Part shown: piece after piece, positions 24,377-34,968 of the stretch
Numbering within the stretch: the stretch's first letter is position 1
Layout of the letters: the number at the start of each line of letters is the position of its first letter
Made by a program: the position numbers and the translations under genes
Source: Agromyces sp. CF514
GTDB lineage: Bacteria > Actinomycetota > Actinomycetes > Actinomycetales > Microbacteriaceae
Assembly (NCBI RefSeq): GCF_900113185.1
Contig: NZ_FOZD01000002.1
Location: forward strand, 124,001 to 188,000
DNA length: 64,000 nt
Direction: 5' to 3'
Notes under the pieces: generated by a model
What the model was told of the DNA's origin: nothing
What the model saw: only the letters and a program-made list of their open reading frames with translations
The model's database searches: none

Positions 24377-26118
24377 GCGACGGTTCGGAAGCCGGCACGG
24401 TGACGCTCGGGATCGACGTCGTCGAGGCATCGATCGCCGACCTGCGCGCAGCGCTCGAGTCGGGCCGCGTCACCTCGGTCGGGCTGCTCGACGCGTACCT
24501 CGCGCGCATCGACGCGTACGACGGGTCCTCGACCGCGACGGCGCTGAACGCCGTCGTCGTGCGAAACCCCGAAGCGCGCGCCGACGCGGAGGCCTCCGAC
24601 GCACGCCGGGCGCGGGGCGAAGCGCTCGGCCCGCTCGACGGCATCCCGTACACCGCGAAGGACAGCTACCTGGCCCGCGGCCTCACGGCGGCCGCCGGCT
24701 CGCCCGCGTTCGAGCACCTGGTCGCCCAGCGCGACGCGTTCACGATCGAGCGCCTGCGCGCGGCGGGCGCCGTGCTCATCGGCCTCACGAACATGCCGCC
24801 CATGGCGAACGGCGGCATGCAGCGTGGCGTCTACGGACGCGCCGAGTCGCCGTACAACGCCGAGTACCTCACGGCGGCGTTCGGGTCGGGATCCTCGAAC
24901 GGCTCCGGAACCGCGACGGCCGCCTCGTTCGCGGCGTTCGGCCTCGGCGAGGAGACCTGGTCGTCGGGCCGAGCGCCCGCCTCGAACAACGCGCTCTGCG
25001 CCTACACGCCCTCGCGCGGCGTCATCTCGGTGCGCGGCAACTGGCCGCTCGTGCCGACCATGGACGTCGTCGTGCCGCACACGCGCACCATGGCCGACCT
25101 GCTCGAGGTGCTCGACGTGATCGTGGCCGACGACGCCGACACCCGGGGCGACTTCTGGCGGGTGCAGCCGTGGGTGCCGATCCCGCGCTCCTCCGAGGTG
25201 CGCCCGGAGTCGTATGTCGGGCTCGAACCCGCGGACCTCGCGGGCAAGCGATTCGGCGTGCCGCGCATGTACGTCAACGCCGACCCCGAGGCCGGCACCG
25301 CCGAGCCCGGTCGGGGGCCCGGCATCGGCGGATCCACCGGGCAGCGCATCGACACCCGCGTCTCGGTGATCGACCTGTGGGAGGCCGCGCGCCGCGACCT
25401 CGAGGCCGCGGGCGCCGAGGTCGTGCTCGTCGACTTCCCGGTCGTGTCGAACTACGAGGGCGACCGCATCGGCGCACCGACGATCGACACGCGCGGACTC
25501 GTCTCGCCCGAGTACCTGCGCCGCGAGATCGTCGACCTCTCGGCGTGGTCGTGGAACGACTTCCTCGCGGCGAACGGCGACCCCGCCCTCGACACGCTCG
25601 CGGGCGTCGACGGCGCGGCGATCTTCCCGCAGCCCGAGGGCGCGCTGCCCGATCGCTACTTCGGCTTCGAGGACGACGTGGTGACGTATCCCACCTGGGT
25701 GCGCGAGCACCCCGATGCGACGCTCGCCGACATGCCCGAGCTCGAGCAGGGCCTCCGCGGCCTCGAGGAGACGCGCCGCGTCGACCTCGAGCAGTGGATG
25801 GACGGGCTCGGCCTCGACGCCGTCGTCTTCCCGGCCTCGGCCGACGTCGGCCCCGCCGACATGGACGTGAACGAGGCCTCGGCCGACCTCGGCTGGCGCA
25901 ACGGCGTCTGGGTCGCCAACGGCAACCTCGTGCCGCGCCACCTCGGCATCCCGACGGTCACGGTGCCGATGGGCACGATGGCCGACATCGGCATGCCGGT
26001 CGGCCTCACGTTCGCGGGCCGTGCATACGACGACACGGCGCTCCTGCGCCTGGCCGCCGCCTTCGAGGCGACCGGCTCGCGCCGCACCGAGCCGACGCGC
26101 ACGCCGCGGCTCGGCTGA
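24373..26118 (+). CDS. Amidase-signature enzyme
   Basis: 581 residues of the amidase signature family: Lys 96 in IPYTAKDSY, Ser 174 in GSGSSNGSG and nucleophile Ser 198 in EETWSSGRAPASN, spaced as in fatty-acid amide hydrolase (24 between the serines). The stretch GIPTVTVPMG is the usual C-terminal block. In a normal agmatine route the second step is N-carbamoylputrescine amidohydrolase, a nitrilase-type enzyme; none is here. This amidase overlaps aguA by ATGA and may take that step or act on another amide imported by the permease. Length is above average (~470-500) because of an insert around residues 290-340. Confidence 0.85.
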   Translation: MSDGSEAGTVTLGIDVVEASIADLRAALESGRVTSVGLLDAYLARIDAYDGSSTATALNAVVVRNPEARADAEASDARRARGEALGPLDGIPYTAKDSYLARGLTAAAGSPAFEHLVAQRDAFTIERLRAAGAVLIGLTNMPPMANGGMQRGVYGRAESPYNAEYLTAAFGSGSSNGSGTATAASFAAFGLGEETWSSGRAPASNNALCAYTPSRGVISVRGNWPLVPTMDVVVPHTRTMADLLEVLDVIVADDADTRGDFWRVQPWVPIPRSSEVRPESYVGLEPADLAGKRFGVPRMYVNADPEAGTAEPGRGPGIGGSTGQRIDTRVSVIDLWEAARRDLEAAGAEVVLVDFPVVSNYEGDRIGAPTIDTRGLVSPEYLRREIVDLSAWSWNDFLAANGDPALDTLAGVDGAAIFPQPEGALPDRYFGFEDDVVTYPTWVREHPDATLADMPELEQGLRGLEETRRVDLEQWMDGLGLDAVVFPASADVGPADMDVNEASADLGWRNGVWVANGNLVPRHLGIPTVTVPMGTMADIGMPVGLTFAGRAYDDTALLRLAAAFEATGSRRTEPTRTPRLG

Positions 26119-26138
26119 GCCGCGGCATCCGCTCACGA

Positions 26139-26177
26139 CGAGGGGGAAGGGCATCCGGGCGATGCGCTTCCCCCTCG
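26139..26177 (+). terminator. Strong hairpin terminator of the agmatine operon
   Basis: 17-bp stem (26139-26155 with 26161-26177, one mismatch) and a 5-nt CGGGC loop, 20 bp after the amidase stop. Confidence 0.85.
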
Positions 26178-26217
26178 GCGCATTTCTGACGCTCGGCGGT
26201 CGGCCTGCGGCCTCGAC

Positions 26218-26223
26218 TAGCAT
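26218..26223 (+). promoter_or_regulatory. -10 TAGCAT of the S4-protein gene
   Basis: Ends 6 nt before ATG 26230. Confidence 0.55.
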
Positions 26224-26229
26224 TCGGGG

Positions 26230-26457
26230 ATGACGAATCCTGGCTCGGTCGAAGACGTATCGATCGGCGGCGAGATGATCCGCCTCGGGCAGTTCCTGAA
26301 GTTCGCCGGGCTCCTCGACTCCGGCGGCGAGGTCAAGGAGGTCATCGCCGAGGGCATGGTGACCGTGAACGGCGAGGTCGACCTGCGGCGCGGGCGCCAG
26401 CTGCACGACGGCGACGTCGTCGAGTTCGAGGGGCACCGTCGGCGCGTCCGCCCATGA
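26230..26457 (+). CDS. S4-domain RNA-binding protein (YbcJ-like)
   Basis: 75 residues that are a single S4 domain: IRLGQFLKFAGLLDSGGEVKEVI, then GMVTVNGEVDLRRGRQLHDGDVVEF. Such small S4 proteins (YbcJ/YaaA-like) bind structured RNA or the ribosome. The gene is probably leaderless. It is convergent with the molybdenum oxidoreductase gene, with 20 bp between the stops and no visible terminator there. Confidence 0.9.
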   Translation: MTNPGSVEDVSIGGEMIRLGQFLKFAGLLDSGGEVKEVIAEGMVTVNGEVDLRRGRQLHDGDVVEFEGHRRRVRP

Positions 26458-26477
26458 GGTGAGGATGCGTGCGGCCG

Positions 26478-28091
26478 TCAGCCCACGTTCACGTCGCGGG
26501 AGTGCAGGCCGGTGGCACCGTCGGGCACGACGCCCTGCTGCTTCGACGTCTGCACCTCGCCGTCGGCGCCCGTGGCGCGCACGCGGAGCGTGTGCGAGCC
26601 CGAGGTCGCCTGCCATTCGAAGCGCCACTGCACCCACGTGTCCGCCGAGATCGGGGTGGCGAGCGTCGCGGCCTGCCACGGGCCGTCGTCGACCTGCACG
26701 TCGACCGCGGCGACGCCGACGTGCTGGTGCCAGGCGACCCCTGCCACGACCACGGGACCGGCCGAGAGGCCCTGGCCAGAGCGGGGCACGTCGATGCGGG
26801 ACTGCAGCTTGATCGGGCCGCGCTCGCTCCAGCCGCGGTCGGTCCAGTAGGCGGATGCCGCGTCGAACCTGGTGACCTCGAGCTCGGTCACCCACTTCGT
26901 CGCCGACACGTAGCCGTAGAGCCCGGGCACGACCATGCGCACCGGGAACCCGTGCTCGGAGGGCAGCGGCTCGCCGTTCATGCCGACGGCGAGGATCGCG
27001 TTGCGGTCGTCCTGCAGCACCTCGAGCGGCGTCGACGCCGTGAACCCGTCGATGCTGCGCGAGAGCACCATGTCGGCGTCCGCACCCGGAACCGCGCGCG
27101 CGAGCAGTTCGCGGATCGGGTAGCCGAGCCAGACCGCATTGCCGATGAGGCCGCCGCCGACCTCGTTCGACACGCAGGCGAGCGTCGTGACCGATTCCTC
27201 GAGCGGCAGCGCCAGCAGTTCGTCCCAGGTGAGCACGACCTCGTGCTCGACGTCGCCGTGGATCCGCAGGCTCCAGTCCGCGGGCTCGACGGCCGGCACG
27301 GCGAGCGCCGTGTCGATGCGGTAGAACTGCGCGTTCGGGGTCACGACCGGCGTCAGGCCGTCGAGGCCGAGTTCCGCTCCAGCCGGTATCGGGGCCGTGT
27401 TCACCGCGGCCGGTAACCGGATCGCCTGGCGCACGGCCGTCACCGCGCGGGATCCGGCCTGCAGGGCGTAACCCCCGATGGCGGCGAGGGCGCCGATCGC
27501 GGCGGCTCCGCCCGCCCAGACGAGGAAACGCCTGCGGTCGATCGGGGCCGGGGCCGGGGACGGAGACGCTGCATCCTTTCGCCCATCGCTCGACGCCGGC
27601 ACCGCGGCATCCGCTCGCGCTGCCGAAACCGAGCCCGGCAGCCGCTGCACGAGCAGCCGCAGCGTCACGACGCCCGCGACGGCGGCGAGGGCGGCGGGCG
27701 CGAACGCGAGCATCGACGCGTTCGCGCGGGTCATCGCGGCGAGTACCCCGACTCCGCCGAGCACCCAGAAGAACACTTGCCCCCACGGCGGTCTGCGAGC
27801 CTCGAGCACGCCGGCTCCCGCCGCGACGGCGAGCAGCACGATGGCGATGCCGACGAGCAGCGCGGCCTTGTCGGCGGTGCCGAACAGGGCGATCGCGGCA
27901 TCCTTGGCCCAAGGCGGCGCGAGGTCGATGAGCAGCGAGCCGACGACAGCGAACGGGCTCGACGCCGGCGCGAGCAGTGCGGCGGCGAGTTCGCCGACGC
28001 CCGCGGCCGCGATCACGGATGCCACGCCCGCGCTCGCGGGCAGCACCCACCGTGTCACCGCGCCCTCGGTGCGAACCTCCGTCTTCGGCAT
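26478..28091 (-). CDS. Membrane-anchored molybdopterin oxidoreductase (sulfite-oxidase-like)
   Basis: 537 residues. The first ~140 contain about five hydrophobic segments; after a Pro/Ala linker comes a twin-arginine-like motif DRRRFLVWAGGAAAIG near residue 185 and a further helix, so the catalytic part probably lies outside. The oxidoreductase domain (~220-450) contains TLACVSNEVGG with the molybdenum-binding Cys at 306, plus GEPLPSEHGFPVRMVVPGLYG and ATKWVTELEV. The C-terminal ~100 residues (DDGPWQAATLA) are the Mo-co dimerisation domain, as in sulfite oxidases. Natural substrate and electron acceptor are unknown. It is divergent from the UvrA-like gene. Confidence 0.88.
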   Translation of the reverse strand: MPKTEVRTEGAVTRWVLPASAGVASVIAAAGVGELAAALLAPASSPFAVVGSLLIDLAPPWAKDAAIALFGTADKAALLVGIAIVLLAVAAGAGVLEARRPPWGQVFFWVLGGVGVLAAMTRANASMLAFAPAALAAVAGVVTLRLLVQRLPGSVSAARADAAVPASSDGRKDAASPSPAPAPIDRRRFLVWAGGAAAIGALAAIGGYALQAGSRAVTAVRQAIRLPAAVNTAPIPAGAELGLDGLTPVVTPNAQFYRIDTALAVPAVEPADWSLRIHGDVEHEVVLTWDELLALPLEESVTTLACVSNEVGGGLIGNAVWLGYPIRELLARAVPGADADMVLSRSIDGFTASTPLEVLQDDRNAILAVGMNGEPLPSEHGFPVRMVVPGLYGYVSATKWVTELEVTRFDAASAYWTDRGWSERGPIKLQSRIDVPRSGQGLSAGPVVVAGVAWHQHVGVAAVDVQVDDGPWQAATLATPISADTWVQWRFEWQATSGSHTLRVRATGADGEVQTSKQQGVVPDGATGLHSRDVNVG

Positions 28092-28171
28092 GCGCACAGC
28101 GTACGCGCGCGGCCTGAGCGCAACGCTGGCGTCGCGTGTGCCGCGCCGATGCGGATGTCGGCGGCGACTGC

Positions 28172-28177
28172 CAGAAT
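28172..28177 (+). promoter_or_regulatory. -10 CAGAAT of the UvrA-like gene
   Basis: Ends 8 nt before ATG 28186; no ribosome binding site. Confidence 0.4.
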
Positions 28178-28185
28178 CGGATCCC

Positions 28186-30462
<2,277 letters not shown>

Positions 30463-30551
30463 GCGTTCCCCACACTCACCCCGTCAGCGCTCGATTCACA
30501 GCTGGAAATCAGTTCGATCTGCTCTTCAAGCGGGGCTCTCCCGCATCGGCG

Positions 30552-30557
30552 TAGCGT
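30552..30557 (+). promoter_or_regulatory. -10 TAGCGT of the SDR gene
   Basis: Ends 7 nt before ATG 30565. Confidence 0.6.
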
Positions 30558-30564
30558 CGATGAC

Positions 30565-31365
30565 ATGAGCAGAACGTATGTCATCACCGGCGCCGGATCG
30601 GGCATCGGAGCGGCCGCTGCGGCCCTCCTCGCCGAGCGCGGCGACCGGGTCATCGGCGTCGACCTCAAGGGCGCCGACATCACCGCAGACCTGTCCACCG
30701 CCGAGGGGCGAACGGCGGCCGCAGCGGCGGTCGTCGAGGCTTCCGGCGGCGCCGTCGACGCCGTCATCGCGGCAGCCGGCATCTCGGCGCCCATCCCGTT
30801 GACGGTCGCCGTGAACTTCTTCGGCGTCACCGAGTTCCTCGACGCGCTGGCGCCGACCCTGGCGGCATCCGATGCACCTCGCATCGCCGTCGTCAGCTCG
30901 ATGGCGAGCCTGCAGCCGAACTCGCCCGAGCTCGTCGACGCCCTGCTGGCGGGAGACGAGGCGAAGGCGCTCGAGATCGGCGGGTCGCTCGCCGAGCAGG
31001 GCCCAGAGGTCGGATACCTCAACTACCCGTCGTCGAAGCGCGCACTCAGCCGTTGGGTGCGCCGCGAGTCGATCGCGCCTCGGTACGCCGGTGCGGGCAT
31101 CCCCGTGAACGCGGTTGCCCCCGGCACCGTCGTGACGCCGATGACCGCTCCGCTGCTCGCGACCGAAGAGGGCCGGGCCATGGTCGATGCGGCCGTGCCG
31201 ATGCCGCTCAACGGGCATTCCGACGCGGTCGTCATCGCGCGCCTGCTCGCCTGGCTCACGAGCGAGGAGAACACGCACGTCACGGGCCAGACGATCTACG
31301 TCGACGGCGGCGCCGACGCGACGCTTCGCGGCGACGACATCTGGAGCGCGCTCGACCGCGGCTGA
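30565..31365 (+). CDS. Short-chain dehydrogenase/reductase
   Basis: 266 residues. TGAGSGIG at 8-15 binds NAD(P); GVDLKGADITADLS gives Asp at the end of beta-2, favouring NAD. The catalytic triad is Ser 112, Tyr 154 and Lys 158 (YPSSK). GTVVTPMTAPL and the C-terminal YVDGGADATL are typical. The sequence resembles 3-alpha-hydroxysteroid dehydrogenase-like SDRs. It is a single leaderless gene with a terminator directly after it. Confidence 0.9.
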   Translation: MSRTYVITGAGSGIGAAAAALLAERGDRVIGVDLKGADITADLSTAEGRTAAAAAVVEASGGAVDAVIAAAGISAPIPLTVAVNFFGVTEFLDALAPTLAASDAPRIAVVSSMASLQPNSPELVDALLAGDEAKALEIGGSLAEQGPEVGYLNYPSSKRALSRWVRRESIAPRYAGAGIPVNAVAPGTVVTPMTAPLLATEEGRAMVDAAVPMPLNGHSDAVVIARLLAWLTSEENTHVTGQTIYVDGGADATLRGDDIWSALDRG

Positions 31366-31397
31366 TCCCGGCCACGATCACCGACCCGGCCACGATC

Positions 31398-31441
31398 ACG
31401 CCGGGCCCTGCCGCTCTCCCCGAGCGGTCGAGGCCCGGCGT
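31398..31441. terminator. Compound hairpin between convergent genes
   Basis: ACGCCGGGCC (31398-31407) pairs with GGCCCGGCGT (31432-31441); inside, CCGCTC and GAGCGG form a second stem. It lies between the SDR gene (ends 31365) and hydrolase gene (ends 31448). Confidence 0.8.
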
Positions 31442-31447
31442 CGGCGT

Positions 31448-32197
31448 TCAGGCGGGCGCGTTCGCGCGCATGAAGGTGACGACGGATGCCGCGAGCGAGG
31501 CTCCGATGTCGTGGGCGGTTCGCTTGCGCCCCTTGATCTCGAACGAGTGGTTGGCGTCGTCGATCCACTCGAGCCCGACCGTGCTTCCGCCCGCACGGAG
31601 GCGCGCGACGAGGTCGTCGAGCTGCTCGTTCGGCGCGGCGAACGGATCGTTGCGACCCTGGAGGAACAGCATCGGCGCGGCCACGTCGGGCAGGTGCTCG
31701 TCGCGCGCCTTCTCGGGGCGTCCGGGCGGATGCAACGGGTAGCCGAGGAAGGCGAGGCCGGCCGCGGGCAGCCCCTCGGCGACGGCCATCGACGCCATGC
31801 GCCCGCCGAACGACTTGCCAGAGGCCCAGATCGGCTCGTCGGGCGCTCCGGCTTCGACGGCTCGGGCGCGGGCGAACTCGTACGCCGCCCGCCAGGTCGC
31901 GATCGCGACCGGAGGGCGATCGGGGAACTTGCGCCCCGCCTCGCGGTACGGGAAGTCGAAGCGCAGGGTCGCGACGCCCTGCGCCTGCACGGCCGAGCAG
32001 AATCCCGCGAGGAACGGATGCTCCATGCCGGTGCCCGCGCCGTGTGCGACGACGAGCGTGGCCCAGGCGCCGTCGGGTCGCGAGAAGAGCCCGGCGACCG
32101 ACCCGACGCCGCCGACCAGGCCCGCGGAGTCGGCTGCGGGCGAGCCCGCGGCATCCGCTGCTCCGGTGAAGTCGATGCGCACGGCTCGATCGGTCAT
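31448..32197 (-). CDS. Alpha/beta hydrolase (KANL3/Tex30-like)
   Basis: 249 residues. Alpha/beta-hydrolase landmarks: VAHGAGTGMEHPF as the oxyanion region, nucleophile Ser in GKSFGG (~residue 128), Asp in LFLQGRNDPF and His in DDANHSF. The GxSxG variant GKSFG and the opening pattern match the dienelactone-hydrolase-like KANL3/Tex30 family, whose substrates are unknown. ATG 32197 overlaps the stop of the DUF2207-like gene as ATGA, so the two are made together. Confidence 0.87.
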   Translation of the reverse strand: MTDRAVRIDFTGAADAAGSPAADSAGLVGGVGSVAGLFSRPDGAWATLVVAHGAGTGMEHPFLAGFCSAVQAQGVATLRFDFPYREAGRKFPDRPPVAIATWRAAYEFARARAVEAGAPDEPIWASGKSFGGRMASMAVAEGLPAAGLAFLGYPLHPPGRPEKARDEHLPDVAAPMLFLQGRNDPFAAPNEQLDDLVARLRAGGSTVGLEWIDDANHSFEIKGRKRTAHDIGASLAASVVTFMRANAPA

Positions 32198-33315
32198 TCG
32201 AGGATCCTGAACAGGTCGCCGAGGCCGTCGGCGAGGTCGATCACGGTGCCCTTCGCATCGACGAGGTCGCCGAGGTCCATCGCGAGCCTCGGCGCGTGCG
32301 CGACGAGGAGCTCGAGCGAGTCGAGGTGCAGGGCGAGTTCGGCGGCTTCGGCGGTGCCGTCGACCAGCTCGCCGACCGCATCTCGGTTCGTGCCGCGCAG
32401 CGTGCCGAGATCGAGCTGCAGCGCCGCGATCCATGCCCGCTCGAGGCCGAACAGCACGGCGTAGGGCAGAAGCCGCTCGTGCAGGTGGAAACGAGCCCGG
32501 GCACCGGATGCCGCGGGGGCGCCGGGCGCGGTGGCGGTCGGGTTCGAGGCATCCGCCGTCTGCGGCACGGGCACGAGTCGGGCGCCGGCCGGCGACTGGA
32601 GCACGCGGAGGCGGTCGGCCTCGGCGAGCTCGAGGTACTGGCGCAAACCGTCGAGGTGCTCGCGGGGTCCGTGCGACGGCGGCAGGAACCGGCGCCACGA
32701 GGCGGGCGTCACGATGATCGTGGCGATCGTCACGGCGAGGGCGGCGACGGTCGCGATGAGGGCCGGCCAGTCCGCCGAGCCGAGTGCCGCGACGATGAAC
32801 AGCCCCTCGACGAGCATGCCGAGGTAGGCGAGCACGGTGAGGGTCGTGCCCGGCCACGACATGCGTGCCCCGGCCACGAGCCCGGCGCGGGCCAGCGCGT
32901 AGTGTGCGCCGCGCACCACGGCCTTCAGGCGGGATGCCAGTGCGCGCCGATCCGACGAGAACCGGCGCAGGCGCTCGCCGGTGTGCTCGGGGCCGAAGAT
33001 CGCCTCGAGCACGGCGTACTCGTCATCGGTGAAGACGACGCCGGGCTGGAGTTCGACGCCGATCGGCGCGCGCTTCGTCGTGTTCGCGAGGATGCGGATG
33101 CGTCTCGACACCGCCAGGTCGACGAGCACCGCCGCCGCGGCGCGCCGATCGGCCTCGAGGAGCAGCGCGTCGTGCAGCACCGAGGCGCCCCGGGCACGGG
33201 TGTACTGCACGACGGGGGAGTGCACGCGCTGCCGCGACGCGAAGCGTGCGACGACTCCGAGAGCGAAGATGACCAGCGCCGGGGCGATGGCGAACACGAT
33301 GACGGTGGCGAGCAC
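32194..33315 (-). CDS. DUF2207-like membrane protein
   Basis: 373 residues from GTG 33315. A hydrophobic segment at ~4-24, then a soluble domain that resembles the C-terminal region of DUF2207 proteins (VVQYTRARGASVLHDALLLE, IRILANTTKRAPIGVELQP, TDDEYAVLEAIFG, RRFSSDRRALASRLKAVV), two more hydrophobic segments at ~155-200 (LTVLAYLGMLVEGLFIVAAL, ALIATVAALAVTIATIIV), then YLELAEADRLRVLQSP and a C-terminal helical domain. DUF2207 proteins usually have an extra N-terminal extracellular domain that is missing here. Function unknown. The message is leaderless: TAGACT ends 6 nt before the GTG. Confidence 0.75.
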   Translation of the reverse strand: MLATVIVFAIAPALVIFALGVVARFASRQRVHSPVVQYTRARGASVLHDALLLEADRRAAAAVLVDLAVSRRIRILANTTKRAPIGVELQPGVVFTDDEYAVLEAIFGPEHTGERLRRFSSDRRALASRLKAVVRGAHYALARAGLVAGARMSWPGTTLTVLAYLGMLVEGLFIVAALGSADWPALIATVAALAVTIATIIVTPASWRRFLPPSHGPREHLDGLRQYLELAEADRLRVLQSPAGARLVPVPQTADASNPTATAPGAPAASGARARFHLHERLLPYAVLFGLERAWIAALQLDLGTLRGTNRDAVGELVDGTAEAAELALHLDSLELLVAHAPRLAMDLGDLVDAKGTVIDLADGLGDLFRILE

Positions 33316-33321
33316 GCGCCC

Positions 33322-33327
33322 AGTCTA
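33322..33327 (-). promoter_or_regulatory. -10 TAGACT that includes the upstream gene's TAG stop
   Basis: Minus-strand TAGACT (33327-33322) starts with the TAG stop codon of the double hydrolase gene and ends 6 nt before GTG 33315. Confidence 0.6.
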
Positions 33328-34956
33328 GGGATCGGCGCGGACGCCCCGCGGAAGGGCATCTTCCTGCGTCCGCGTGTGACGGGCGAGCGCGGCGACGGCG
33401 TCGATGACCGCGCGATGCGCTGCCGGCGACCCCGTGAGCCGGAAATGCCCGGCTGCGGGCACGATCACATTGGTCGCGCCGGCGAGCGCGCTGCCCTCGG
33501 TCACGTGGGCGTCGAGCGTGCCGAAGATCGAGACGATGCGCGCGTTCACGGCGGCATCGCGCTGGAGTTCGAGGATCGTGGCATCGGTCGGGAGGAAGGC
33601 CCGCATGCTCGGATCGAGGAACCATCGTGCGCGCGCCGAACCCGAGAACGGCGCGGCGAGCGTCGCGGCGCCCTGCACGTCGAGCAGGTCGGCGCCATCG
33701 GCACCGAACGGCCCGGTTCCCCGTTCGAGGTCGGTCAGGAGGTGCTTGCCGATCAGTCCGCCCTTGCTGTGGGCGACGATCACGCGGCCGGCCGGCGGCG
33801 CAGGCACGCGCGCGAGCGCTCGTTGCAGCCTGCGCGACGTCTCGGGCACCGGCCGACGGTTCATGCCGAGGCCGTGCACGATCGTGATGCGGTGCCCCGC
33901 CTCGTTCAGCGCCTCGGCGAGGTTGGTGAGGAAGCTCCAGTGCTCGTGCACGCCCGGCACGAGCACCACGTCGGGCAGGGCCGGATCGCCGTCGCGCCAC
34001 TTCGCGGGCGGGTCGCCCGCGACGAGCTGGGCGAGGCGCCAGCGGATGCCGTACCCGTAGTCGCGCAGCACCCAGCCGATGCGCGTCGTGGTGCTGCCGC
34101 CGAGCGACCACGACAGGGCGAGCCGTCGTTCGTGCGGGGCGAGCACCCGCCCCGTCGCATCCCCGCGGGCGTGCGCGGCGATGAGGGCGCCGAGCGGGCC
34201 GGCATGGCGGGCGACGACCTCGTGTCCGCGGCCGGGCACCTCGGCGTACCGCGCGTGCGGCGCCAGCGATGCGACCGCCTGCGCCCAGGCGCGCGGCACG
34301 ACCCGGTCGTCCTCACCGCGGATCACGAGCACCTCGGCGCGCACGTGGGGCAGCACGAGCTCCATCCGGTGATCGAGCATGGGGCGCAGGTTCGCGAGCA
34401 CCCATGGCAGGCCCGCCTCGGCGTAGGCGCGCGCGCCGCGAGCGAGAGCGACCGGGTCGACGACGGCGACGTCCTGCAGGAGGCGCGCGGTCTGGCGGGC
34501 CAGGGTCCGTTCGCGGGGGTTCACCGACGGGTCGACGAGCACGATCCGGTCGACGAGTTGCGGATGCCGCGCCGCGAGGTCTGCCACGACCTGCGCGCCT
34601 GCGGAGTGGCCGACGAGCACGGGCGAGGGGCCGCCTCCGAAGCCCTCGTGCTCGAGGAGTTCGGCGAGCAGGTCCGCGGTCTCCGCGATCGAGAGCGGTC
34701 GCGACGGTTCGGGCGCGTCGCCGAACCCCGGCAGGTCGAGGGCGAGCACCCGTCCGCTCGTCGAGAGCCGTTCGGCGAGGTCGCCCCAGTACTCCGCCGC
34801 CATGCCGAGGCCGTGCACGAGCACGAACGCCCGCTCGGACTCCGGACCGCCCTCGAGCCGGCCGGCGGGCGCTGCCCGCGGGGGATGCTCCGAGGCACGC
34901 GACGTCTCATGGACGACGATCGTGCGATCGCCGCGGCGGAACGCGCGTGCGGGCAT
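33325..34956 (-). CDS. Two alpha/beta hydrolase domains in one chain
   Basis: 543 residues. Domain 1 (~40-265): FVLVHGLGMAAEYWGDLAERL, LDLPGFGDAPEP, nucleophile in VLVGHSAGAQVVADLA (~115), Asp in LVIRGEDDRVVP, His in VPGRGHEVVARH. Domain 2 (~315-530): VVLVPGVHEHWSFLTNLAEAL, nucleophile in VIVAHSKGGLIGKHLL (~405), with IVPAAGHFRLTG near the end supplying His. Both triads seem complete. Tandem esterase-like domains are unusual; the second resembles triacylglycerol-lipase-type proteins. Leaderless (TAGGCT 34968-34963). No substrate can be named. Confidence 0.85.
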   Translation of the reverse strand: MPARAFRRGDRTIVVHETSRASEHPPRAAPAGRLEGGPESERAFVLVHGLGMAAEYWGDLAERLSTSGRVLALDLPGFGDAPEPSRPLSIAETADLLAELLEHEGFGGGPSPVLVGHSAGAQVVADLAARHPQLVDRIVLVDPSVNPRERTLARQTARLLQDVAVVDPVALARGARAYAEAGLPWVLANLRPMLDHRMELVLPHVRAEVLVIRGEDDRVVPRAWAQAVASLAPHARYAEVPGRGHEVVARHAGPLGALIAAHARGDATGRVLAPHERRLALSWSLGGSTTTRIGWVLRDYGYGIRWRLAQLVAGDPPAKWRDGDPALPDVVLVPGVHEHWSFLTNLAEALNEAGHRITIVHGLGMNRRPVPETSRRLQRALARVPAPPAGRVIVAHSKGGLIGKHLLTDLERGTGPFGADGADLLDVQGAATLAAPFSGSARARWFLDPSMRAFLPTDATILELQRDAAVNARIVSIFGTLDAHVTEGSALAGATNVIVPAAGHFRLTGSPAAHRAVIDAVAALARHTRTQEDALPRGVRADP

Positions 34957-34962
34957 TCCCGC

Positions 34963-34968
34963 AGCCTA
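34963..34968 (-). promoter_or_regulatory. -10 TAGGCT that includes the upstream gene's TAG stop
   Basis: Minus-strand TAGGCT (34968-34963) begins with the TAG stop codon of the TspO-like gene and ends 6 nt before ATG 34956. Confidence 0.65.
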
